From positions 1 through 48,606 of the forward strand of contig NW_013653006.1 of assembly GCF_000499385.1 (NCBI RefSeq): 48,606 bases of DNA, read 5' to 3'. The notes below the pieces were generated by a model. It saw only the letters and a program-made list of their open reading frames with translations, made no database searches and had not been told where the DNA came from. The DNA is from Eimeria necatrix (taxonomy: Eukaryota > Apicomplexa > Conoidasida > Eucoccidiorida > Eimeriidae). Each line of letters begins with the position of its first letter. Position 1 is the stretch's first letter. A program made the translations under genes and the position numbers. Shown in pieces: positions 1 through 11,239 of this stretch.

Positions 1-375
1 GCTGCTGCTGCTGCTGCTGCTGCTGATTCTGTGGCGGACTCGACTGCTGCTGCTGCTGCTCTCGCTGACTCGAATGCCGCGGATGCTGCTGCTGGAGCTC
101 GTGCTGGTGCTGCCGCTTGTGCTGCGGCCTATGGGGTTGCTGCAGCGGTTGCAGCAGCAGCAGCTGCTGCTGCTGCTGCTGCTGCTGCCACTGTTGTGGC
201 TGCTGGAAGCGCAGAAGGCAGTTGCAGCAAGGGAATTAGCAGCAGCAGAAACAGCAGAAGCAGCAACAGCAGCAGCAGGGTTGCGGGGAGATGCATAGTT
301 CAAGGGAGGATATCGTGTCTTCGGGTGCATGCATTGATTCTCGTGCTGCTGCTGCTGCTGCTGCTGCTGCTGCAG
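1..375. repeat. CTG/CAG triplet-rich 5' edge
   Basis: This stretch is almost entirely CTG/CAG triplets and near variants, open in several frames on both strands. Upstream exons of the TMEM184-like gene should lie here or before the window, but I cannot fix any of them. The family's N-terminal membrane segments and conserved arginine-rich loop are not visible. Confidence 0.6.
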
Positions 376-1163
376 GGCTCTTTGCAGCATTTGTGGCCTC
401 TGAACCACTTCCTGCCCCCTATGGAGTGCAACAGGTATTCACAGTCTCTCTACTGCTGCTGCTGCTGCTGCTGCTTCCTCTTGCGGTGTATGTACACCTG
501 AACCTGCTGCAGCAGGTTGTACTGTACGTACACCGAACCTGCTGCAGCAGCAGCTGTAGAGATGCAGCTGCTCTTTGTTTCTTCTTTGCTGCAGGCGATG
601 GCTTGGCCACATTAAACGCCTTGCAGCGCAGTTCGTATTTGTCAAGCCTGCTGCTTTTGTAAGCCCAGCAGCAGCAGCAGCAGCTGCTGCTGCTGCTGCT
701 GCTGTCGTTGCCGCTGATGCTGCTGCTGCTGCACTTGCTGCTGCTGCTTCCCCCATGTATTCTGTTGCCTTTTCGCACCTGCTGTTGCTGTTCTTGCTGC
801 TGCTGCGCCTGCGTCTTTTGCTTCTGCTTCTGCTTCTGCTGCTGCTTCTGCTGCTGCTGCTTCTGCTGCCGCTGCTTCTGCTGCTTCTGCTGCTGCTGCT
901 TCTGCTGCTGGAAGCGGCCTGCCCAGGTGCAACCAGAGGTGTGCCTTCAGCTTGACTGAATGCGAATAAGGCTGCTGCTGCTGCTTCTGCTGCCATTAGG
1001 GGTTTAGGGTTTAGGGTTTAGGGTTTAGGGTTTAGACTTTAAAGTATCCTTTTTTTGTCTTTACAGGTTCTTAGTGCCTGCATGCACCAAGAAGGTTTTC
1101 TCTTTCTGGTGCTCGCCAGCAACATTTCTGCTGCAGTAAGGACACACCAAATATGCCCACAGC

Positions 1164-1198
<35 letters not shown>

Positions 1199-1373
1199 CT
1201 TGCTGCGTCGCCGGTAGCTGCATTTCGCTGTTGACCCTTCAGCAGCAGCTGCTGCAGCAGCAGTTGCTGCTGCAGCAGCAGTTGCTGCTGCAGCACTCCC
1301 TACTCCTTCTTTGAGTGCGCTTGCTGCCGCATGCCTCTCGACTCCTTGCTGCCAATACCACTGTTGCTGCGGC

Positions 1374-1417
<44 letters not shown>

Positions 1418-1949
1418 AGGTGGCAATGTACTCGCTGATTCTATTTTACATGGCGGTACAGCGGCCGCTAGCGCCGTGGCGGCCTCTGCCGAAATTTCTG
1501 TTTCTGAAGGCAATTGTATTTCTTTGCTTCTGGTAAGCCCCAGGGTTTAGGGTTTAGGGTTTAGGGTTTAGGGTTTGGGAGATGGTATCAGCAGCTTGAG
1601 GCTTTCGGGCACTGCTAAGGGTCAAGGGTTTAGGGTTTAGGGTTTAGGGTTTGGAGCTGTTTTCTGCTGCAGGCAGTCCCTCGCCTTGCGGTGGTTAGCG
1701 GGGCTGTTGCTGCCGGGCGACGGCAACGGAGCAGCAGCAGCAGCAGCAGCAGCAAGGCTGCAGGACTGGCTCATCTGCATAGAAATGGTTCCTTGCGCGG
1801 TAAACCCTCAACGCTAAACCCTAGATCCTAAACCCTAAACCCTTAACCCTCAAACTAGACTGAAGAGGCCTGTGCGCTGAGAGAATCCCAGGCATTGAGC
1901 TCCCTTTAAAGACCTAAATCTATCAAATTTCCTGCTTGCTGCTGCTGTA

Positions 1950-1987
<38 letters not shown>

Positions 1988-2387
1988 GCTGCAGCTGGCG
2001 CACATGTGGGCATTTCCTGCCAGAGAGCTGGAGGCCTTTGAAAAGCTGGAGAGCAGCAGCGGCAGCAGCAGCCGCAGCAGCGCAGCAGCAGATGAGTGGT
2101 CTATGCTGCTGCAGCGCAGCGATGCTGCTGCTGCTGCTGCCCACGGCGCAACGGGAAACGCCGCGCACCCCATATCCGGCGACGACAGCAGCAGCAGCAA
2201 CAGCAGCAGCAGCAACAGCAACAAACTGAAAAAACCCCTGAAGCAGCTCGTCAGCGGGGTGCAGCAATTGCTGCTGTCTGATGCTGTGCTGAGTGACGCA
2301 ACGCATGCAGTCTTTGGGCCGAAGCAGCAGCAACGAGAGTTCAGCCTGGAGACGCGTTCAGTCACTGCTGCAGCAGCAGAAACTTAG
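376..2387 (+). CDS. TMEM184/OST-alpha-like membrane protein (5' truncated by window)
   Basis: Multi-pass membrane protein of the TMEM184/organic solute transporter alpha (DUF300) family; substrate not predictable. Inferred exons: 376-434, 595-658, 1067-1135, 1420-1532, 1673-1799 and 1995-2387 (stop TAG). All junctions are GT-AG and phase-compatible; the sum is 825 nt (274 residues plus stop). Visible family signatures, in order: LAAQFVFVKP; EGFLFLVLASNIS; AMYSLILFYMAV running into PKFLFLKAIVFLCFWQS, the strongest block; LQDWLICIEM; AHMWAFP; and DATHAVFGP near the C-terminus. The FWQS block is created only by joining exons 4 and 5 (TG+G), which supports the splice. Ser/Ala tracts (residues ~155-230 of this part) replace what is usually a short linker. 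The first listed exon is the least certain. Several introns carry TTTAGGG arrays. It is convergent with the Nudix gene downstream. Confidence 0.85.
998..1036 (+). repeat. Intronic TTTAGGG array, TMEM184-like intron 3' end
   Basis: Tandem TTTAGGG heptamers about 30 bases upstream of the acceptor of the exon starting at 1067. Sense orientation is TTTAGGG. Confidence 0.95.
1540..1855 (+). repeat. Three intronic telomere-like arrays
   Basis: TTTAGGG heptamers at about 1541-1578 and 1626-1654 lie in the intron before the exon at 1673. CCCTAAA variants at about 1801-1855 begin directly at the donor after 1799, where the donor GTAAACCC is itself part of the heptamer pattern. Confidence 0.9.
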
Positions 2388-2929
2388 CTGCTGCTGCTGC
2401 TGATCATGCTGCTGCTGCTGTCCGAGATGAAGCTGCTGATCTTGCCGTTTGCTCCGAGTGCCACTCCTGCTGCTGCTGCTGCAGCAGCTGCAGCAGCAGC
2501 TGCGGTTGGTGCTTGTGTGGCAGTCAGTGCCTCAGCAGCTGCTTCTTATTATTGTCCTTGTTGAGGCTTCACAAGTTATAGCAGCAGCAGCAAGAGTGCC
2601 AACTTTTGGCAGGTGCTGCTGCTGCTTCTGGGGCATGTGGGGCCCTAGTTGCAGCCGCTTCAGCTCCAGCAAGAGCGGCGGCCGCAGTAGCAGCAGCAGC
2701 AGCTGCTGCAGCAGCTGCTGCAGCAGCTGCAGCAGCAGCAGCAGCAGCAGCAGCTGCTGCAGCAGCAAGAGCTTCAATGAAGCTGCAGCAGCCGCAGCTT
2801 CAATGAAGCTCTTTGCTGCCTTTTTTTTGTCCTTTGGTTAACGAAAAGGAGCTGAGGGGCTCCTATACTTGCGCAGTGCAGTGGATTGACAAATATTGAC
2901 AAATCGTAAATCTTCACGCTTCCTGCTGC

Positions 2930-2961
<32 letters not shown>

Positions 2962-3034
2962 TTGCTGCTGCTGCTGTAGGCTACAGGTGCAGCGCAGCAG
3001 CGAATACGACTGATGCAGCGCTTTGCCTTTTTCT
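2388..3034. other. Convergent intergenic region, CAG/CTG-rich
   Basis: Separates the 3' ends of the TMEM184-like gene (+) and the Nudix gene (-). It holds alternating CTG, CAG and GCA runs, with strong local self-complementarity around 2690-2765 (AGCAGCTGCTGC units). I see no exon-like sequence with family signatures. A short AT-rich patch at 2815-2910 may contain 3'-end signals. Confidence 0.55.
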
Positions 3035-3286
3035 TTAGACGGTCTCAATGTCTAGTTCGGGAGGCAGCAAACCGTATGGAAGCGGCTGCTGCTTCGCTTG
3101 CTGCTGCGGCTGTTGCTGCTGCTGCGGCTGTTGCTGCTGCTGCTGCTGTTGGAGTTGCTGCTCTTGCTGCTGCTGTCCTTGTAGTTGCTGCTGTTGACGC
3201 TGCTGCGGTTGCTGCTGTTCTTGCTGTCCACTGTCTTTTCCCTTGCATCTGCTGCAAGAGCAGCAGCTGCTGCTGCTGCTGCTGCC

Positions 3287-3318
<32 letters not shown>

Positions 3319-3427
3319 AAGCTGCGTTTTGCTGCAGCAAAAGCAGAGCTGGAATAATCAGACTAGAGAGGACACCGCTCACCACGAAGGCCGTCAGGCC
3401 TGCAGCAGCAGCGCCACGGGAAGCAAA

Positions 3428-3460
<33 letters not shown>

Positions 3461-3713
3461 AGCAGCAGCACCGTAACGATAATGCAAAGTTTGACTTTAA
3501 GCGGCACAGAGGTGTAACTAGGACTTAGGGTTTAGGGTTTAGGGTTTAGGGTTTAGTGTGAGTGCACCCCAAATCGCCTGCTGCTCGTGGAGATAGTACG
3601 GGAGTCTGAGAAGAGTATTTATGAGCTGCTGCTGCTTCTCCTGCTCCTCCTGCTGCTGTTGATGCTGCTGCTGCCGCTGCTGCCGCTGCTGGCACAACTG
3701 CTGCTGCTGCTGC

Positions 3714-3746
<33 letters not shown>

Positions 3747-4094
3747 AGCAGATCCTCTAGGCGAACAAGGAAAACTGCCTTCACCTCTTTAGGGTTTGGC
3801 CGCAGCAAAGACACGTTTGCTTCCTGCTGCAGCACCCCGATGACAGGGTGTAGGACAAACCCCGAGACAGAAAACACCTGAGGGCACAAACTCTAAACTC
3901 TAAACCCTAAACCCTAAACCCTAAACCCTAAACCCTAAACCCTAAACCCTCTGCGCTGCGGTGAAGTCGCGAGGCTTGCAGACTGCGGCAAGAGGCATAT
4001 CGACGCAGCTCCCCAGCAGCAGCAGCAGCAGCAAAGAAAGAAACGAAGACACAAATACCAATGGCAGCAGCAAGCGCACTACGAACACCAGTTG

Positions 4095-4127
<33 letters not shown>

Positions 4128-4437
4128 GATCAGCAGGGACAGCAGAAGCAAGAACAACAGCAGAAACAGCAGCAGCTCCTGCAGGGGCAGCAGAGGTGGC
4201 AGCAGCAGCAGCAGCAGCGGCATCAGCAAGGACAGCAGCGGCAGAAGCGGAACAAAAAGCAGCAGCAGCAGCAGCGGCAGCAGCAGCAGCAGCAGCAATT
4301 GTGTACTCCCACCGGCTGTGTCCGTCCTAGGATCCTCACGGGCCCCACATCTCCAATCTCTTCTGCTGTTTCTCGAAGTGCTGCTGCTTCTGGGGTCTCT
4401 CCCGGCTCCATGCTGCCCCCTGGAAAGCACACCTGAC

Positions 4438-4473
<36 letters not shown>

Positions 4474-4959
4474 AGAGAACGCGTACGTGGCTCTAGAGAA
4501 AAAGGAGACGCAGAAGCAACAGGAGCAGCAGCAAGGGCTTTTACTCAGCTGCGGGGGTGCTGCGCAGCAGGGGACTCTTCAAATTCCACACTAACTGCAG
4601 CAACAGCAGCAAGAGCAACAACAGCAGCAGCAGCAACAGCAACGACAGCAGCAGCAGCAGCAGCAGTCAAGCCTTTCTCGAACCTGGTTGCTGTGATTTG
4701 ACAGCGAGGAACTCCTCACTGTAAAGAGACAACAAGCCTCTCCCTGGCTGCTGCACAGGGGCACCTGCAGCAGCAGCAGCAGCAGCAGCAGCGGCACAAG
4801 CAGCACTTGTAGCTGCTGCAGCAGCAGCAGCAGAAGCAGCAGGAAACAGCAGCAGCAGCGATTTCTGGTGCGTCCACGTACCAGTACAGCAGCACGCCGT
4901 ACGCGGATGTGCGTTTTCCTGTTAGCCGTTCTTCCCTGCTGCTGCTGCTGCAGCTGCTC

Positions 4960-4991
<32 letters not shown>

Positions 4992-5145
4992 GCTGCTCTT
5001 GTCTGGTCAGCTCCTCGGAAAAGCGAATGAGACGCTGCACTGCTGCTGCTGCTGCTGGGGGATGAAGAGGCAGCAGCTGCTGCGGCTGCGACGAAATGAC
5101 AGCAGCCATTTTGTCTATGAAAGCACCTGACAGAGTAATGGGCAT
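3035..5145 (-). CDS. Nudix hydrolase, CoA-diphosphatase (NUDT7/8) type
   Basis: Predicted to hydrolyse CoA or acyl-CoA to phosphopantetheine and 3',5'-ADP. Exons, 5' to 3': 5145-4882, 4764-4684, 4432-4313, 3877-3568 and 3399-3035. All are GT-AG and phase-compatible, giving 379 residues. The Nudix box is complete at residues ~121-142 (G-x5-E, then REtAEEiG). The preceding LFTVRSSSLSNHSNQ plus VCFPGG is the family's UPF0035-type motif. Downstream are PNPKEVKAVFLV and IWG-LTA, the latter rebuilt exactly by joining exons 4 and 5. Starts: ATG at 5145, or the internal ATG at 5109. A poly-Q insertion follows LEDLL, and a Ser/Gln-rich tail (~100 residues) follows the catalytic fold. Introns 3 and 4 carry telomere-like arrays. 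Localisation (peroxisomal in animals) cannot be read here. It is divergent from TyrRS. Confidence 0.88.
3524..3556 (-). repeat. Telomere-like array beside Nudix intron 4 donor
   Basis: Plus-strand TTTAGGG heptamers, so CCCTAAA in the sense of the minus-strand gene. They start about 11 bases past the donor at 3567. Confidence 0.9.
3891..3950 (-). repeat. Telomere-like array beside Nudix intron 3 acceptor
   Basis: About eight CCCTAAA heptamers on the plus strand, TTTAGGG in gene sense. They end about 14 bases before the acceptor of the exon starting at 3877. Confidence 0.95.
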
Positions 5146-5151
5146 CTTTTG

Positions 5152-5183
<32 letters not shown>

Positions 5184-5621
5184 TGATTGGTCTTGCTTCT
5201 GCTGCTGCTGGTGCTCTCGCTGCTTTTGCTGCTGCTGCTGTTGCTGCTGTTGCTGCTGCTCTGGCAACCCGCGGTGCTGCTGCTGCTGTTCTTAGGAGCT
5301 CTGTCCGCCCTGAGGCCCTCTTAGCTGCTGGTGCGCCTTTGCTGCTGCTGCTACCCAGGTGTGGTCGCTTCTGCTGCTTTTGCTGCTGTTGCTGCTGCTG
5401 CTGTTGCTGCTGTTGCTGATGTAGCAGTTGCTAGAGCCGACCCGCCTGGCTGCTGCTGCCGCTGCTCCTATTGTTGCTGCTGCTGCTGCTATTCTCCGTA
5501 TTTCTGATGGCCTTCTGCTGCACCACAAGGAGCTGCAGCCATAATACTTCCTGCTGCTTCTGCCACCGTGTGCCCGAGCAGGTCACCAGTCAATCAGATG
5601 CAGCTGCTGCAACTGATCCTT

Positions 5622-5666
<45 letters not shown>

Positions 5667-6186
5667 CGGAAAAAGCGGTCTCAGCGGAATGTGCGTGTGA
5701 AGTGTCTGTACACCTTGATATTAGCATTAAACTTATCAAAATAACTTTTCTTCTTGTGGAGAGAAGGCGAAGACAACAGAAGCAGCTAGCCATTCAATGT
5801 TTCCTGTCGGCTGCGGCCCCACGCATGCAGCCGACAGCAGCAGCAGCAGCAGCAGCAGCAAACGCTGCTGCTGCTGCTGCTGCAAATGTACGCATTATAA
5901 GCCTCTGCTGCAGCAAACTGAAATTTGAAAATGCTTGAGGCGGCTGGTCTTGTTCTGTTGAGGCTGCGGGCAGGGTAGTGGAGATGGAGGCACTGCTGCT
6001 GCCATCGATTCTTTCTGCTGCCGCTGCCGCTGCTGCTGCAGCAGCAACTGCTGCTAAGAAATAAGCTGTTGAGAAAGAGGGCTTCAGAGTTAGAGACACA
6101 CCAGCGCAGCAGCGGCAGCAACAGCAGCTGCTGTTGCTGCTGCTCCCGCTGCAGTCCTCAACCCCCCACAGGTCTCATCAACAGCC
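5146..6186. other. Divergent intergenic region (Nudix / TyrRS)
   Basis: About 1 kb between two divergent starts, so both promoters or 5' leaders are expected here. It contains CTG/CAG runs (5150-5420, 5620-5665, 5836-5885), a non-triplet AT-richer stretch at 5690-5770 and one copy of the dispersed GTGTCTGTACACC motif at 5702-5714. No ORF here shows family similarity. Confidence 0.5.
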
Positions 6187-6357
6187 ATGAGACCTCAGCA
6201 GCAGCAGCTGCTGCTGCTGCTCCTGCTGCTGCTGCTAATGCTGAAAGCACAATGTTGCTGCTATGCTTCGCTGCAGCTGGACCTTGGGGCCAGCCGTGCT
6301 GCCGTTCCTGGAGGTTTTGGCAGCAGCAGCATTAGCAGCAGCAGCAGCAGCAGCATT

Positions 6358-6393
<36 letters not shown>

Positions 6394-6636
6394 TCCTATT
6401 TCCGCAACAGAAAGGGGCCCACTGCTGTCAATTTCCGCCGCAGCCACTGCAGCAGCACAGGGATAAAGAGCAGCAGCTGCTGCAGTGCTTTTGTCTCAGC
6501 AGCAGCAAGCCCTAAAAGCAAGCTGCTGCGGCGGCTTCCTTGCGGAGTCGCAGCAGCAACTTCTGCTGCTGTCGGCGGTGGTGCTGCTGCTGCCGCGAAT
6601 GCTTCTGTCTGTAAAACATCCTTAGCAGCAGGAAAT

Positions 6637-6668
<32 letters not shown>

Positions 6669-7156
6669 TGCTGCTGCAGAGAGCTGGGAGCCGCGCAACT
6701 CTACCTTGAGGGACCTGCTGCAGCGGCAGCTGCTGGCGACAGTTAGCGACCTGAAGGAGCTTGACTGCATCCTCAGCTCAAACCAAGCAGCAGCAGCAGC
6801 AACAGCAGCAAACCAAGCAGCAGCAGCAGCAGCAGCAGCAGCGGGAGGGCCAGGACGTGGGCGAACTCTGCCTGCCATCGCTGCGGCAGATGATGCTGCT
6901 CTTCGCCTGCTGCAGCCATTCCCGCTGCACGAAGCCAGCAGCAGCAGCAGCAGCGGCAGCAGCAGCAGCGGCAGCAGCAGCAGCAGCAAACGCGTGTCCT
7001 TCTACATTGGCATTGACATGACGGGGCCCTCTTTGCATGCAGGGCATTTGCTGCCGCTGCTGCTGCTGCGGCGCTTCTGGCTGCGAGAAGGGGTGCAGCC
7101 GGTGCTGCTGCTAGGGACTGCAACAGCGCGTGTTGCGCTGCAGGTGCGCAGAGGCA

Positions 7157-7196
<40 letters not shown>

Positions 7197-7694
7197 TAGT
7201 TTGTTGCTGCAGCTCCTGGGCTGCGAGCATTGGAGGCAGTACGACGCGGAAATCGAGGCTAACTGCAGCAGCGTGCTGCAGCAGCTGCGCCGCATTTTCT
7301 CCCCTCCTGCAGCAGCAGCAGCAGCAGCAGCAAGCACTGCTGCTGCTGCTGCAGCAGACCAGCAGCAGCAACTGCCAGAGCCTCTGGTTGTAAGAAATGA
7401 TAAATGGCTGGAGAAGATTCCCCTTGGGGCTTTTCTTTCCTGTGCTGCCCGTCGGCTGCCTCTGGCTGACATTCTTCCTCGAGCAGCAGCAGCAGCAGAG
7501 AGGCAGCAGCAGCAGCAGCAGCAGCTTCTGGGCGTGGGCACTGCAGCAGCAACAGCAGCAGACATCGGCTACGCGCTGCTGCAGGCCCTAGACTTCGTGC
7601 TGCTGTCGCAGTGCCTCCGCTGCTGCTGCCAAATAGGCGGCCGTGACCAGTGGAGAAACATTTCCACGGGCCTCCACGTTGCCCGCCGTTTGCT

Positions 7695-7741
<47 letters not shown>

Positions 7742-7911
7742 GGCTGGTGGGCGTAACTACTGAGCTGCTGGAGGGCAGCGGGAACTGCAAGATGGGCAAA
7801 AGTGAGGGGCCCCGGGGGGCCCCCCTGTGGCTGTCTGCTTCTTGCTGCAGTCCTTTCCGTTTTTGGCAAAGCTGGAGAAATGCTGCAGACAGTGACCTTC
7901 AGAAGCAAGTC

Positions 7912-7942
<31 letters not shown>

Positions 7943-8161
7943 CGCCGCTTTTGTTGCTGCTGCTGTTGCTGCAAGCGCTGCGGGTGCGGGGTGGTGCTGC
8001 TGCTGCTGTTTCTCCGGAAGCTGCTGCTCCGAAAGGCAGCAGCTTGCTGCTGCTGGCGGAGCTGCTGCTGCTGCTGGAGGTGCTGCTGCTGCTGCTGGTT
8101 GTGTCAACATTTATGGCTAGTGTTTTCGCCGCGTAGTGCAGCAGCGCGTTCGTCATTGGCT

Positions 8162-8196
<35 letters not shown>

Positions 8197-8320
8197 CTTC
8201 TAGATGCTTTTGTTGCTGCTGCAGGCTGCTGCTCTGGTTTTCCGATAGGCCGGCAGCAGAAATTATGAGGGACACCCAAGACAACTCGCCTGCAAACACT
8301 AATCGGCTCAAAGTCAGGAC

Positions 8321-8354
<34 letters not shown>

Positions 8355-8518
8355 CACTGTTGTCGTACCTCGCCGCCCTGCGAGCTCTGCTGCCTTTGCT
8401 GCTGATACCCGTAGCATCTGTCGCTGCTGCTGATGCTGCTGCATCTGCTTTGTTTGCTTCGAGGCAAATGTCCCATCTCTAGTGTTGCTGTTCCTGGCAT
8501 TGCTGCTTTTGTTGTTGT

Positions 8519-8552
<34 letters not shown>

Positions 8553-8653
8553 AGCGGGAACTAGCAGACGAATTGACTCGCCTTGTTCATGGGGAGGAGG
8601 GTCTTCAGCGTGCTCATGCCTCGTTGTCTTTCCTTCCTGTCCACCGCAGCAGT

Positions 8654-8695
<42 letters not shown>

Positions 8696-9510
8696 TGCGG
8701 CGACAGCTGCAGGGCCAGCAGCGCAGCGGAGAACGAGGCCTGTGTTCCCGTGCAGCTGCTGCCGACGCACTTTATCTCCCGGTCAAGCTTCCACGAAGTA
8801 AGCAGGAGCAGCAGCAGCAGCAGCAGCAGCAGCCACAGAAAGGCAAACAGCAACAAGCGTTGCGGCCGCAACAAAGCAGCAGCAGCAGCAGCAATAGCAG
8901 CAGCGGTGTGGCGATCCGCCTAGTTATCCGGCACGATTACAGCTGCGCTTCCTTTGCGCATCATCTGTGCTGCTGCTGCGTTTTGCTGCTGCTGCGTTTT
9001 GCTGCTGCTGCTGCTCTTCTGCTGCTGCTGCTGCTGCAGGGTGTGGGGCCCCCTTTGCCGCGACTCATGAGGGCCCTCGCCCTTTCGCCTTCGGCCCTGG
9101 AGGCCTCGCGGCTGCTGAGAGATGGGGCAGTCCGTTTGAATGGAGCAAAGCTCGCGGACCCCGGCCGCCGCTTGCTGCTGACAGATTTCAAGCAGCAGCA
9201 GCAGCAGCGGCAGCAGCAGCAGCGGCAGCAGCAGCAGCAGCAGCAAGAGCTGCAGCTGCGGTCACCACAGGAGCAGCAGCAAGAGCTGCAACTGCAATCA
9301 TCGCAAACGCAGCAGCAGCAGCTGCTGCAGGAGCAGCCACTGCAGCAGGCAACCCAGCTGCAGCAACTGCAGCAGCAGCAGCAGCAGCAGCAAAAAGGAG
9401 CAGCAGTGGCAGTGCTGACTGTGGGGAAGAACCGCTTTGCAGCGCTAAGTATATCCGAGTCTGAAAAAGAGGGGTCCAGCTTAGCAGTTTGGGCTGCGCC
9501 GCAGCCTTAG
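6187..9510 (+). CDS. Bacterial-type tyrosyl-tRNA synthetase (organellar candidate)
   Basis: Class I aminoacyl-tRNA synthetase that charges tRNA-Tyr. Starting at ATG 6187, an Ala/Ser/Cys-rich N-terminal extension (~160 residues) precedes the catalytic core. Core signatures: YIGIDMTGPSLHAGH (HIGH-like, residues ~273-287), NDKWLEKI, QIGGRDQW, KMGKSEG (KMSKS-like, ~535-541) and SPFRFWQSW. A second exon from about 8555 carries LADELTRLVHGEEGLQ. The last part (about 9040-9510) is an S4 RNA-binding domain (LLRDGAVRLNGAKL...; VLTVGKNRFAAL) ending at TAG 9508-9510. Frames change between the three pieces, so at least two introns lie between about 7910 and 9040; exact junctions are unresolved. Poly-Q, poly-S and poly-A tracts interrupt the catalytic domain, including about 19 Gln before the KMSKS loop. 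S4-containing TyrRS is the bacterial/organellar type, so apicoplast or mitochondrial targeting is inferred, not shown. Confidence 0.9.
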
Positions 9511-9521
9511 GGCAAGTAACT

Positions 9522-9564
<43 letters not shown>

Positions 9565-10120
9565 ATGCAGCAGCAACGGTAGCAGAAACAGCAGCAGCAA
9601 ATGCAGTTGCAACTGCACCAGCAGCACCTGCGGCTGCTGCCGGCACCACTCCACCGCAGCTGGGGGTCACTGCGGCAGCGGCAGCAAGTGCAGCAGCAGC
9701 TGCTGCAACTGCTGCAGTGAGCAGGCCAGCGACTGCTGCAGCACCTGCTGCAGTGGCTGCAGCAGCTGATGGGGCAACCAATCCACAACTGTTGCAGCGT
9801 CTGCCGTAGCAATCTCTCACAGTTTTTGTGTTGACTGCAGCATCCATTGCTGCAGCAGTTGCTGCAGCAGCAGCAACTGCTGCAGCAGCAGCAGCAGCAC
9901 CAACTGCTGCGGCTGTTGCTTCAGCAGCGACTTCTGCGACACTCGATAGAAAGGCTGCAGCAGCTGCAGTGACTGCTACTGCAGCAGCTGCAGTGACTGC
10001 TGCTGCAGCAGCTGGTGCAAAGCGACTGCTGCAGCGGCTGCTGCAGTAAGGGCTTCAGCGCACGCTGCAGCAGCAGGCCTGCTGCAGCAGCAGGCCTGCT
10101 GCAGCAGCAGCTCAGACTGA
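9511..10120. repeat. CAG/GCA triplet block with CTGCAG-rich pseudo-tandem
   Basis: Dense CAG/CTG triplets, many as CTGCAG palindromes (for example 9840-10110, with repeated CTGCAGCAGC). They yield low-complexity Ala/Gln/Leu frames on both strands without any recognisable motif. Probably the 3' flank of TyrRS. Confidence 0.6.
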
Positions 10121-10276
10121 AGGTAAAAGGATACAAAATGGTTTTTTGGAAGAGACAAGAAGCAAAGAAAAGAAAAAGACAAAACGGCAGAAAAGAGCAG
10201 CAGCACGAGACACGTGAATGGAACACAGTGTAGAGACAGCGCGGCGATCTGTATATGCTGCTAAAGGCAAAAAATG

Positions 10277-10315
<39 letters not shown>

Positions 10316-11145
10316 AAGAAAAAAAGAAACGGACCACAGAGCAGCAAATAGCGAAAGAAGGGTCAAGCACCGCAGCAGGGATACGGGCTCTGGCAACGAA
10401 GTAGAGGCAGCAACAGCAGCGGCAACAGCAGCAGCAGCAGCAGCAGCAAGAGCAACAGAAACAGCAGCAACAGTCGTAGTAGTAGCAGTGGCAGCAGCAG
10501 CAGCAGCAGTCTGCTGTTGCAGGCCTCACAGCTCACTTTGCTGCTGCAGTTCGCTTTGCACAGAATCTCTGGCTGCTGCTGCTTCTGCTCCTGCTGCTGC
10601 TGCTGCTGCTGCTGGGACTGCAGCAAAAGACAAAGAATGAGACCAAACTAAAAGGAGACAAAGATGGAGACATTTGGGGGTGCTGCAGCAGAGGATGAGG
10701 CGAGAAGCAACAGCAAAAGAGACCCTTAAAAGCAAAAAAAAGAAAAAGTGAAAAAAAATATATCTTTTTGAAACTTGAAGGTGAGCGCACGGTGTATGTA
10801 CACCCTACAGCGCAGCACAACTCTAAATGCTTTCAGCAGAGGCAGCAGCGCAGCAAAAGAGAGAAGCAAAAAGAGAACAGAAAAAGAAAAAAAAGACAAA
10901 AAATGAAACAGAAAGAGACAAAGAGGAGATAAAATGAAAGGACAAAAGGGAAATAAAAAAGAAATAAAGAGAAGACAAAAGTGAGGGGAGAAGGGAAACG
11001 AAAACGAAACAAAAAAGAAACAAAAAGGAGACAAAGAAAAGATAAAATGGAGAAAAAAAAATTAAAAAGACAAAAACGCAAAAGGACAGGAGCGCAAGAA
11101 GACCTAGGAAGCAACAGAGCTGCAGCAGCAGCAGGAGACCAGCAA
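10121..11145. repeat. Purine-rich (GACAAAAAG-type) strand-asymmetric tract
   Basis: Most of this kilobase is A/G-rich on the plus strand, with degenerate units such as gacaaaaagaaac and agaaaaagacaaa, interrupted by CAG runs at 10278-10313 and 10405-10620. The minus strand therefore gives Phe/Leu/Ser-rich frames that look membrane-like but are compositional. Similar tracts recur at 13860-14040, 22600-22760, 38840-39050 and 40260-40450. Confidence 0.75.
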
Positions 11146-11239
11146 GAGCGCATTTAGCTGCTGCTGCTGCTGCTGCTGCCTTCGGAAATTAAAAAATCTG
11201 CTGCTGCTGCAGGTTCTCCTGAGATCTCCGGTGAGCAAA

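Noticed and set aside
1..5500. Many long poly-Ala, poly-Leu, poly-Gln and poly-Cys frames on both strands
   Set aside because: They are the readings of CAG/CTG triplets in different frames. Only the frame sets that join into TMEM184-like and Nudix proteins show family motifs.
10112..11153. Hydrophobic minus-strand frames resembling membrane proteins
   Set aside because: They arise from complementing a purine-rich tract; Phe/Leu/Ser composition without any motif.
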